NCBI GenBank assembly: GCA_013298845.1
Contig: JAAFJN010000033.1
Span: 1 to 59,351, forward strand
DNA: 59,351 bases
Reading direction: 5' to 3'
Source of the DNA: Chitinophagales bacterium
Lineage (GTDB): Bacteria > Bacteroidota > Bacteroidia > Chitinophagales > Saprospiraceae
Shown here: positions 24,592 to 32,166 of the stretch, piece after piece
Layout of the letters: each line of letters starts with the position of its first letter
Position numbering within the stretch: the first letter of the stretch is position 1
Translations under genes and position numbers: made by a program
Notes under the pieces: model-generated
The model's input: the letters and a program-made list of their open reading frames with translations, nothing else
Databases searched by the model: none
Told to the model about the DNA's origin: nothing

Positions 24592-25272
24592 TTAACGGCT
24601 AAAACCACCCACCGTCAAGCGTATAAAAGCGCCCTGCATTCCGGGCCGCCCGATGCCCGTTAAGGCAGCGTCATCGGCGTTATTGGTCCAGCGTGCTGTA
24701 ATGGGAAAGTGAAATACACCCGCTTCCAAACCAATTTTTGGGCCTAAAAAACGCGGGTTTTCGCTAAAAAATACCCGGTTAATACTAATGCCCGCCTGCC
24801 AGGCCAATCCGCCGGTGCTGAGTTTAGCGCGTTGTCCGGGCGCAATGGTCAGGTTATCGGAAAGGCGCAACGGTTGTTCGGTATTGTTGTGATAACGCAG
24901 GTCCAAGCCGCCGCCGCCGATACCGGCAAAAACGTAATTGACCCACTGTTTTTTCTCCGCAAAAATATAACCGAAGTCGGCGAAGCCCATGCCCCAGTTG
25001 GTCGAAACCGTCCCCGCCGGGCCGCTGGTATTTCGGTTGGTGGAGCCAAAACCGCTGCCACCGAGCAGAAACCGTTGTCCCATGCGGCCCCAACCGCCGC
25101 TGCCAAAAGTGACATTGCCCGCCGGGGCCTCGAAATTACCGGGTAAAGTGACGCTGAGCGGCGCCACCGTTCCCGCGCTGAAATGTAAAGTACCGTTGAT
25201 GGTTTGGGCGTTGATAACGTGTTGTACGGCACCCGCTGCCAGGAGTGCCCCGATGATGAATACCTTTTTCAT
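24592..25272 (-). CDS. Secreted, Gly-rich outer-membrane-like protein
   Basis: 226 residues from MKKVFIIGALLAAGAVQHV; the signal peptide is cut after INA. I rejected a longer start because it overlaps the upstream gene and hides the signal. The mature protein alternates hydrophobic and polar residues, is rich in Gly and Asn, and ends AFIRLTVGGFSR, consistent with a small outer-membrane beta-barrel. There is no specific family. It is the last gene of a four-gene minus-strand operon. Confidence 0.75.
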   Translation of the reverse strand: MKKVFIIGALLAAGAVQHVINAQTINGTLHFSAGTVAPLSVTLPGNFEAPAGNVTFGSGGWGRMGQRFLLGGSGFGSTNRNTSGPAGTVSTNWGMGFADFGYIFAEKKQWVNYVFAGIGGGGLDLRYHNNTEQPLRLSDNLTIAPGQRAKLSTGGLAWQAGISINRVFFSENPRFLGPKIGLEAGVFHFPITARWTNNADDAALTGIGRPGMQGAFIRLTVGGFSR

Positions 25273-25298
25273 AGTGTTGAATGCAATTGTGGTGTTAT

Positions 25299-25793
25299 TT
25301 AAAAATGAAATTGTTTTTGCCATTTTTTCTTCCAAATACCAAAACACACGCCGCCAATAAGCATCACCAAAAAAATGCTGCCGTTAATGGCCAGCGCAAA
25401 ATTACCCCGGAACAACGCGTGCGGGATGCGCACCAGGGTTTCGGCCACAAAGGCGCAATACAACCCAATGACCGACCAATACATAAAATTGACGTGCAAA
25501 TACAGCGCTTTAGGGCGATTTTTGACCAAAAACAGCGGCAACATGCCCATGGAAAGGGAAAACAAACTCAGTACCGCGAACCAGTGAAAAATACCAAAGC
25601 GCCCCCACAAATGGTAAATCATAAAGGCGGTGGCATTCACCAGCAGCATACATACGGCGTACGCGTACCCGATGCGTTTGTGTAATTGTGTGCCTTTGTT
25701 CAGCAACAAAATCAGCGCGCCAAAAATCATGGCGAGGCATGAGACTGCCAGGTGCAGCAGCCCCGTCGGACTGTGAACAATACTTAATAACAT
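25299..25793 (-). CDS. DUF2306 family integral membrane protein
   Basis: 164 residues with four or five transmembrane helices. The pattern GLLHLAVSCLAMIFGALILL, then KGTQLHKRIGYAYAVCM (conserved HxxxG near the first loop) and LYLHVNFMYWSVIGLYCAF fits DUF2306. Function unknown. It lies between the winged-helix regulator and the 226-aa secreted protein, same strand, with short gaps. Confidence 0.82.
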   Translation of the reverse strand: MLLSIVHSPTGLLHLAVSCLAMIFGALILLLNKGTQLHKRIGYAYAVCMLLVNATAFMIYHLWGRFGIFHWFAVLSLFSLSMGMLPLFLVKNRPKALYLHVNFMYWSVIGLYCAFVAETLVRIPHALFRGNFALAINGSIFLVMLIGGVCFGIWKKKWQKQFHF

Positions 25794-25841
25794 GGTAAAA
25801 TGTGTGTTTTTTATACGGAGCGAATCGAAGTATAGATGGGG

Positions 25842-26126
25842 TTACCGCTTAAAATAAGCCTGTAATTTTTGTTGAAATTGATCAAATGCCTCGATGCCCA
25901 CCGGGGTGATGCGGCATAACGTGAGCGGGTAATTGTTGCGATACGTTTTTTCTATTTCGATGTAGCCCGCCTCCTGTAATTTCCCGATTTGGATGCTCAG
26001 GTTGCCGCTCGTGGCGCCCGTTTCTTCTTTCAGGCGGTTAAAATCGGCTTCCCGGGCGACCATCAGGTACGACATGACCGTGAGGCGCAGTTGCGACATC
26101 AGCAGGGGATCCAGTTCTTCGTACAT
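25842..26126 (-). CDS. Winged-helix transcriptional regulator (HTH_34-like)
   Basis: 94 residues. The family start DPLLMSQLRLTVMSYLMVA is followed by the recognition region FNRLKEETGATSGNLSIQI and the wing YIEIEKTYRNNYPLTLCRIT, then TPVGIEAFDQF. Single-domain regulators of this type normally sit beside a membrane protein they control. Here the ATG follows the stop of the 194-aa membrane protein by 3 bases. Confidence 0.88.
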   Translation of the reverse strand: MYEELDPLLMSQLRLTVMSYLMVAREADFNRLKEETGATSGNLSIQIGKLQEAGYIEIEKTYRNNYPLTLCRITPVGIEAFDQFQQKLQAYFKR

Positions 26127-26129
26127 AAG

Positions 26130-26714
26130 TTAAACGCGCTTGGAACGATTCAATAAATAGCCGGGAATGAGGTACCCAATGCCCGTGGCGACGGCCATAA
26201 TAAGCGAATGCCAAACGGGTTCGGTAAAAATGGCCAGCAAGGCACCGACCCAAATGACCACCGCCCCGCCAATAATGGGCCGGAATTGCAACACCAAACC
26301 CGAAATAAACAGGGCAAAACCCGTCATGGCTAAAATAGGCTGCGTGGGGCTAAGATCGGCTTTGAGGACGTACATGATCAACAGCGGAACGGTGATGCCG
26401 TAGCCCAGCCAGGTCATGCCGTACAGTGTATTAAAGGTGTTGCGCTCCACGTGGGTGCGTTGTCGGCGTATTTCGTACACGATGGTGGCCACACCCCCCA
26501 CAATGGGCATCAGCATCCAGGGCAGGTGTGGATTTATTGTGTTTTTGGAGTTCCAGCCAATGAAAAAGTCCCAAAGCCCGGCAATGACGACCAATGTGCC
26601 CCACAAAAGCAGGTAAAAGCCGTTTTCCTGCACCCGCCGTTTGGCCACTTCGATGGTTTGCTGAATGACGCGCAAACTGTCTGCCGGCGAAAATGGTTGT
26701 TCTTTATCTTCCAT
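26130..26714 (-). CDS. Integral membrane protein paired with a winged-helix regulator
   Basis: 194 residues from MEDKEQPFSPADSLRVIQQT. A 35-residue soluble head with an amphipathic helix is followed by about six transmembrane helices (FYLLLWGTLVVIAGLWDFF onward) and a basic end, LNRSKRV. This layout is common in Bacteroidota next to HTH_34 regulators; function unknown. The operon promoter contains a 12-bp palindrome over the -7 element, a likely operator for the downstream regulator. Confidence 0.8.
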   Translation of the reverse strand: MEDKEQPFSPADSLRVIQQTIEVAKRRVQENGFYLLLWGTLVVIAGLWDFFIGWNSKNTINPHLPWMLMPIVGGVATIVYEIRRQRTHVERNTFNTLYGMTWLGYGITVPLLIMYVLKADLSPTQPILAMTGFALFISGLVLQFRPIIGGAVVIWVGALLAIFTEPVWHSLIMAVATGIGYLIPGYLLNRSKRV

Positions 26715-26743
26715 GTTGTTTGATTTATTTCGTAAAAACATTA

Positions 26744-26761
26744 CAAAGGTAAACTAGTTTA
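26744..26761 (-). promoter_or_regulatory. -7 element TACCTTTG with overlapping palindrome TAAACTAGTTTA
   Basis: The minus-strand TACCTTTG (26744-26751) overlaps a perfect 12-base palindrome at 26750-26761. A regulator bound there would block the promoter of the four-gene operon that encodes a winged-helix protein. Confidence 0.65.
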
Positions 26762-26820
26762 TTTTGTAAACCAAATTTTTAAGAAAATTTTAACACTTGC
26801 AAGGTGTTGTCAGTGCTGTT

Positions 26821-29364
26821 TTACCGTTTGCTGCGCAATTCGGTGAGGTAGCGGTTCAGTTCGGGAATATCGAAATAGAGTACTTCGCGGGGTTTGGAAC
26901 CTTCGCCGGGACCAACAATGCCCAGGGCTTCGAGTTGGTCCATGATACGACCGGCGCGGTTATAGCCTAATTTCATCCGGCGTTGAATCATGGACGTAGA
27001 GCCATGTTGGGTTTCTACCACGAGGCGAGCCGCGTCGTCGAGTAAGTCGTCCATTTCGCTAAGGCTAAAATGTTTGGCTGAACTGCCGGTATTGTCGCCT
27101 TCCGTGTGGAATTCGGGCAAAAAGAACGGTTCGGGGAAGCCTTGTTGTTTGGAGATAAAATCAATCACGCGTTCTACTTCGGGGGTATCCACAAAAGCCG
27201 ATTGCAAACGAATAATATCGCCGCCTACGCTCAGGAGCATATCGCCGCGCCCGGTTAACTGTTCGGCGCCGCCGGTATCCAGGATGGTGCGGGAGTCAAT
27301 TTTGGACGCTACTTTAAAGGCAATCCGCGCCGGGAAGTTGGCTTTAATTACCCCCGTAATAATGTTCACCGACGGGCGTTGGGTGGCAATAATCAGGTGA
27401 ATACCCACGGCCCGGGCCAACTGCGCCAAACGCCCGATGGGCAATTCGATTTCTTTACCGGCGGTCATAATCAGGTCGGCAAATTCATCAATCACCAACA
27501 CGATATAAGGCATAAAGTAGTGGCCTTTGTTGGGGTTGAGGCGGCGGCCCACAAATTTATCGTTGTACTCGGTGATATTGCGGGTTTCGGCTTTTTTCAA
27601 GAGGTCGTACCGCGTTTCCATCTCAATAATGAGCGAATTGAGGGTGTGCACCACCTTGGTTGTATCGGTAACGATGGGTTCGGTTTGGTCGGGCAGGAAA
27701 CCTAAAAAGTGGTTTTCGAGGCGGGCGTACGGGAATAATTCCACCTTTTTGGGGTCAATCATAATGATTTTGACCTGCGACGGGTGTTTTTTGTACAGCA
27801 ACGACATCAGGATGACGTTGATACCCACCGATTTACCCTGACCGGTCGCACCGGCGATGAGCAAGTGGGGCATTTTGGCCAAATCGGCCACGAATACTTC
27901 GTTTTGAATATTTTTACCCAAAGCAATGGGCAGGTCCATTTTGGCCCGGCGGAAACGGTCGTCTTGCAGGGTTTCTCTCATCCCCACGATCTGGCGTTTT
28001 TTGTTGGGCACCTCGATACCAATGGTTCCTTTACCGGGAATGGGGGCAATAATACGAATCCCCAAGGCCGAAAGGTTAAGGGCAATATCGTCTTCGAGGT
28101 TTTTGATTTTAGAAATACGCACCCCGCGAGCCGGGATGATTTCGTACAGTGTCACCGTAGGGCCAATGGTTGCGCGGATTTTTTCAATCTCAATTTTAAA
28201 ATACAACAACGTCTCGATGATCTGTTTTTTATTGGCCTCCAATTCCTCGCGGTCAATTTCGAGGGTGGTATTGTCGTATTCCAGCAACAATTGCAGGTGC
28301 GGATGCTCGTAGCGCGACAATTCCAGGGTGGGATCGTAAGGTTCCGACAGGTTCGGGTTGTTTTCCTGAATCAGTTCGGTGGGCGGTTTATATTGGTCGG
28401 CCTCCTCCGGGTTCACGGGCGGCGGCGGGGTTACGGGAATATTGATCTCCAACTCCGCGTCGTCGGGATCGAGGGGTGACCGTTTTTCGGGGGTAACCAC
28501 AGGCGGCGGCGGCGCAAAGAGTGCACTGCGCTGCGTCAGGTCAAATTTGAGTTGTTCGCCCGGCGTGGGTGTATCCAAAGCCTGGGTTTCGGCGGCTTCT
28601 TCCAGTTCTTCTTCGAGGTGGTCGAGTGGGTTATCGGCAAAAATGGGTGATACCAGTTCTCCCGGTGTTTCGTCCGGTACGGTCGCCGTTGTGGTATTGG
28701 TGCGTTGGCGGGCGTTGGACGGCGGCGGCACTACTTTGCGACGGCGGGCGTAATTGCCACTGAGCAAATCATTCCAGGCGTTGCGAATTTCGAGGCCCAG
28801 TCCGCGCCAACTGAAGTCGGTGAGGTTGGGGTTGTTGTTCCAAACAAATACGGCCAAAAAAGCAAAAACGAGTAAAATCAGGGTACCGGGGATGCCCACA
28901 AAGTTTTGAATCCACAACCCCACGGATTTGCCAAATTCGCCGCCAAACGGAAAACGGGAGGTTTGAAAAAAGAAGGCCGAAATCACCGAAATGGTCACCA
29001 TCCAAACGGTGGTACTTTGCAACGTCGGCATGAGCAGGCTCAAGGGCATACCGCGCATGAGCGTCAGGCCGTATTTGTACAGCAGGTACACGATGCCAAA
29101 AGAAGCGACCCCAAAACCCCAATAAATAAAGGCATCGGCGACAAATGCGCCCAGCCGCCCCAGCCAGTTATCTACCGCAACATCGCTAAAAAACATCTCC
29201 CACGAGAACCGAAACACAATGTCCTGATCGTGTTCCCAGGTAAACAGGTACGAAATAAACGCAATGAAGAGGTAAAAGGAAAAAAATAGGCAGAGCATAC
29301 CGAAGAGTTTCGGTATGCGCTCGTCGTCGAATTTAAGAGAGAGTTGTCCGCGTTTTTTGGCCAT
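26821..29364 (-). CDS. ftsK: DNA translocase FtsK/SpoIIIE
   Basis: 847 residues from MAKKRGQLSLKFDDE; the longer frame runs through the promoter. Four N-terminal transmembrane helices lead to a Pro/Glu-rich linker (about 200-340), then the alpha/beta motor: Walker A IAGATGQGKSVGINV, Walker B YIVLVIDEFADLIM, the family segment ATQRPSVNIITGVIKANFPA, and the C-terminal gamma winged helix (STSMIQRRMKLGYNRAGRIM) that reads KOPS-like sites. It pumps DNA at the division septum and promotes dimer resolution. It is monocistronic. Confidence 0.97.
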   Translation of the reverse strand: MAKKRGQLSLKFDDERIPKLFGMLCLFFSFYLFIAFISYLFTWEHDQDIVFRFSWEMFFSDVAVDNWLGRLGAFVADAFIYWGFGVASFGIVYLLYKYGLTLMRGMPLSLLMPTLQSTTVWMVTISVISAFFFQTSRFPFGGEFGKSVGLWIQNFVGIPGTLILLVFAFLAVFVWNNNPNLTDFSWRGLGLEIRNAWNDLLSGNYARRRKVVPPPSNARQRTNTTTATVPDETPGELVSPIFADNPLDHLEEELEEAAETQALDTPTPGEQLKFDLTQRSALFAPPPPVVTPEKRSPLDPDDAELEINIPVTPPPPVNPEEADQYKPPTELIQENNPNLSEPYDPTLELSRYEHPHLQLLLEYDNTTLEIDREELEANKKQIIETLLYFKIEIEKIRATIGPTVTLYEIIPARGVRISKIKNLEDDIALNLSALGIRIIAPIPGKGTIGIEVPNKKRQIVGMRETLQDDRFRRAKMDLPIALGKNIQNEVFVADLAKMPHLLIAGATGQGKSVGINVILMSLLYKKHPSQVKIIMIDPKKVELFPYARLENHFLGFLPDQTEPIVTDTTKVVHTLNSLIIEMETRYDLLKKAETRNITEYNDKFVGRRLNPNKGHYFMPYIVLVIDEFADLIMTAGKEIELPIGRLAQLARAVGIHLIIATQRPSVNIITGVIKANFPARIAFKVASKIDSRTILDTGGAEQLTGRGDMLLSVGGDIIRLQSAFVDTPEVERVIDFISKQQGFPEPFFLPEFHTEGDNTGSSAKHFSLSEMDDLLDDAARLVVETQHGSTSMIQRRMKLGYNRAGRIMDQLEALGIVGPGEGSKPREVLYFDIPELNRYLTELRSKR

Positions 29365-29548
29365 AATGATGGTGCAAAGGACGTTAATTTTTCCGAAATA
29401 ATTTGTTTTTCTTTTTTCGCCCTTTTTCAAAAAAAACCAACCAGAACCCCAAAATATTGTTTAGTCTGGTAGACTTTCTGTCAAACCGTTCGGAACATAG
29501 CGGAGAACACGTTCTGAATTTATCCCATCCTCCAAACCGCCCAACAAT

Positions 29549-30016
29549 ATGGCTTTATATTCCCTTAAACGCGTCCAACGCCTCCCGATTGACCTCGATA
29601 CGGCGTGGTCTTTTTTTTCAAACCCCAATAACTTGCTCGAAATCACCCCCAAAGAGATGGATTTTAAGGTCACTTCGGACCCCGAATTTTCGCGGGAAAT
29701 GTACCCGGGGCAAGTCATTACCTACACCGTAAAACCGCTTTTGGGTATCCCGATGTTTTGGATGACCGAAATTACCCACGTTGCCGACAAACGTTATTTT
29801 GTGGATGAACAACGCATGGGGCCTTACGCCATTTGGCACCACCAACACCATTTTAAGGCCATTCCGGGCGGGGTAGAAATGACCGATTTGGTGCATTACC
29901 GCGTGCCGCTGGGCATTTTGGGCGATATTGCCAATTGGTTGTTCGTGCGCCGGGCACTGGAACAAATTTTTAATTTTCGCTGGACGGTGTTGGAACAGCG
30001 GTTTGGGAAGTTGTAA
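29549..30016 (+). CDS. SRPBCC-fold (START/polyketide cyclase-like) protein
   Basis: 155 residues. LKRVQRLPIDLDTAWSFFSN and PNNLLEITPKEMDFKV are the START/SRPBCC opening; GMxx-type beta strands follow, and the long C-terminal helix contains RRALEQIFNFRWTVLEQRF. It is a small hydrophobic-ligand-binding fold in the cytoplasm; the ligand is unknown. Divergent from ftsK. Confidence 0.85.
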   Translation: MALYSLKRVQRLPIDLDTAWSFFSNPNNLLEITPKEMDFKVTSDPEFSREMYPGQVITYTVKPLLGIPMFWMTEITHVADKRYFVDEQRMGPYAIWHHQHHFKAIPGGVEMTDLVHYRVPLGILGDIANWLFVRRALEQIFNFRWTVLEQRFGKL

Positions 30017-30105
30017 CGGAGTAGCGCCCGGCCAAGCAAAAAAGAACACTGTTTTGCAACACTACCGCTTTTTTATTGTTACTTTTTATCGCATCAACAA
30101 AATAA

Positions 30106-30113
30106 TACCTTTG
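30106..30113 (+). promoter_or_regulatory. -7 element TACCTTTG for HMG-CoA synthase
   Basis: This perfect TAnnTTTG match lies 18 bases upstream of the ATG at 30132. Confidence 0.75.
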
Positions 30114-30131
30114 CGCTACACCTCATAAAAT

Positions 30132-31526
30132 ATGGCAAACCGTAACGTTTCCGTCGGTATTGACGACATGGCCTTTTATGCGCCCAAAATTTACTTAGAC
30201 ATTAATACACTCGCCGAAAAGCGCCAGATCGCCGTTGAAAAACTGCGCGATGGCCTTGGATTGCATAAAATGGCCCTGCCCGACGCGCACGAAGACGCTG
30301 CCACCATGGCCGCCGAAGCCATCTACGAACTGATTTCGCGCAATAATATTGACCCTCGCTCCATTGGCCGACTCTGGTTGGGTACCGAAAGCGCGCTGGA
30401 TATGGCCAAACCAACGGCCACCTACGCCATCGGGATGGTGCAAGACCGCCTCAAGGGCCAATACGGCGGCGATTGTTTCCGCCATTGCGATGTGCTGGAC
30501 ATGACTTTTGCCTGCATTGGTGCCACCGATGCTTTGTTGGGTACCCTCGACTGGGTGGCCGCGCACCCTAACCGCGTGGGTATTGTAGTGGCTTCCGATA
30601 TTGCCAAATACGAACTGGAATCGTCGGGCGAATACACCCAGGGCGCGGGCGCAGTGGCTATTTTGGTAAAAAGTAACCCGCGTTTGTTGCGCATTCAACC
30701 CGTGGTGGGCGTGGCGACCGAAAGTGTACACGATTTTTATAAACCGCGCCGCGAAAAATTCTGCGAAACGCCGGTGTTCGACGGGCAATTCTCGAACCAA
30801 TGTTACCAGGACCGGATGATGGAAGCCCTGGCGCATTTCCGCGAACAGGCCGAACAGGTTGGTTTGATGAAATCTGGCCAGTACCCGGCGTTGAGTGAAC
30901 GTTGGGCGCGGATGATTTTTCACCTGCCGTACTCGTTCCACGCCAAACGCATGTACACCGAGCAGTTTATTCAGGAGCGCAAAGCAAAAGGCGCGTGGGA
31001 CAATGACGTGAAAAAATACAAGTTTCCGGTGATTGACCATATTCGTTTTGAAGACGAAAAAGCCTACCGAAAAGCGTACAATACGTTTGTAAAAGCGGTG
31101 AGTGAATCGGCATTGTACAAAAAATTTGTGCAGAAAAAACTCGAAAAAGCGCAGCGGGCCAGCAGTGAAATGGGTAATTTATACACCGCATCGGTGTTTT
31201 TGGCCCTGATGAGTACGTTGGAAAGTGATTTCCAGGAGAAAACACCTTTGGCGGGCAAACGCCTCGGTTTTGTGGCTTATGGCTCCGGCTCCAAAGCCAA
31301 AGTGTACGAGGGCACCCTTACCAAAGACTGGGCCGACGTGGTGGCGCATTTTAACGTGTTTCAAAAAATTGCCGACCGCAAAGCCGTGAGTTACGACACG
31401 TACCTGGCGCTGCACCGGGGCGAACAAACAACGCCCTGTATTTCGGAAAAAGGCCGCTGGGGGCTGGACCACGTGGGTACCGAAGGCGTTACCTTGGGTG
31501 CTCGTTATTACACGATGTTTCAGTAA
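30132..31526 (+). CDS. mvaS: Hydroxymethylglutaryl-CoA synthase
   Basis: 464 residues, in the HMG-CoA synthase length range. Thiolase fold with the acylated cysteine in DMTFACIGATDALL (Cys128), GTESALDMAKP early on, a second-half LPYSFHAKRMYTEQF carrying the catalytic His region, and GFVAYGSGSKAKVYEG near the end. It condenses acetyl-CoA with acetoacetyl-CoA. In bacteria this feeds the mevalonate route to isoprenoids, or beta-branching in polyketides; the length and lone position favour mevalonate. No other mevalonate gene is in the window. Confidence 0.92.
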   Translation: MANRNVSVGIDDMAFYAPKIYLDINTLAEKRQIAVEKLRDGLGLHKMALPDAHEDAATMAAEAIYELISRNNIDPRSIGRLWLGTESALDMAKPTATYAIGMVQDRLKGQYGGDCFRHCDVLDMTFACIGATDALLGTLDWVAAHPNRVGIVVASDIAKYELESSGEYTQGAGAVAILVKSNPRLLRIQPVVGVATESVHDFYKPRREKFCETPVFDGQFSNQCYQDRMMEALAHFREQAEQVGLMKSGQYPALSERWARMIFHLPYSFHAKRMYTEQFIQERKAKGAWDNDVKKYKFPVIDHIRFEDEKAYRKAYNTFVKAVSESALYKKFVQKKLEKAQRASSEMGNLYTASVFLALMSTLESDFQEKTPLAGKRLGFVAYGSGSKAKVYEGTLTKDWADVVAHFNVFQKIADRKAVSYDTYLALHRGEQTTPCISEKGRWGLDHVGTEGVTLGARYYTMFQ

Positions 31527-31531
31527 TTAAA

Positions 31532-32146
31532 TTAAAACGTGTCAATAATGTTGTCGTAGCGCGACATGCCCTCGTTGTCGTTGCTACCGTCAAATATGGC
31601 GTTGACGCGGGGTTGAAAAAACCAAATTCCGAGCGGAAAAAACCAGAGTGCAAAAAATGTCCCAACGTACCGTTTGAAGGTAACGGGGGCTTGCTCCTCT
31701 ACCGATACGAGGCATTTGGAAATAAAATAGAGCAGGTACAAGGTCGCAAACAGCGACACAAAATACAACATCAGAAAGGCGGAAACAAAGGTTTCATCCA
31801 TGCCCCGGAATACCTCCGTGTGGTCGGTGAAAACCAGCCAGGCAATGACGGCAATGCTCAACACGAAGGTTGCCGGAATGGCCAGCATAAGCCGGAACGT
31901 GAGCAGGCTCATCGGGACGGATTCGGGTAACTTGGCGTACAACGCTGCGCCGAGGGTATGAAACCACGCAAAAAAGAACCCCGCGACCAATATAATAACG
32001 TAGGGCAGGGCCTGCATAATCATTTCCAGCCCGTCGAGGTTATCAGCCAATATGGAAATAGCCCCTATTTGGAACGCCATCGGGATACCCATCAGCAACA
32101 AAAACAGTTGCCAATGTTTCATGGTGAGAAAAAAGTTTAAGTTCAT
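31532..32146 (-). CDS. Integral membrane protein, unknown
   Basis: 204 residues with about four transmembrane helices; a start at MKHWQLFLLLMGIPM (32122) is also possible. Hydrophobic segments are at about 12-35, 43-65, 85-108 and 122-145, and another near FFALWFFPLGIWFF. The C-terminus is hydrophilic. No family I can name. It follows the penicillin-binding protein gene by 20 bases and is probably co-transcribed. Confidence 0.75.
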   Translation of the reverse strand: MNLNFFLTMKHWQLFLLLMGIPMAFQIGAISILADNLDGLEMIMQALPYVIILVAGFFFAWFHTLGAALYAKLPESVPMSLLTFRLMLAIPATFVLSIAVIAWLVFTDHTEVFRGMDETFVSAFLMLYFVSLFATLYLLYFISKCLVSVEEQAPVTFKRYVGTFFALWFFPLGIWFFQPRVNAIFDGSNDNEGMSRYDNIIDTF

Positions 32147-32166
32147 GCCGTATGATTGTATGTGTT

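Noticed and set aside
24399-24608. Short frames on both strands in the gap at 24251-24591
   Set aside because: They have no family resemblance, and the sequence is better explained by an inverted repeat and AT-rich spacer.
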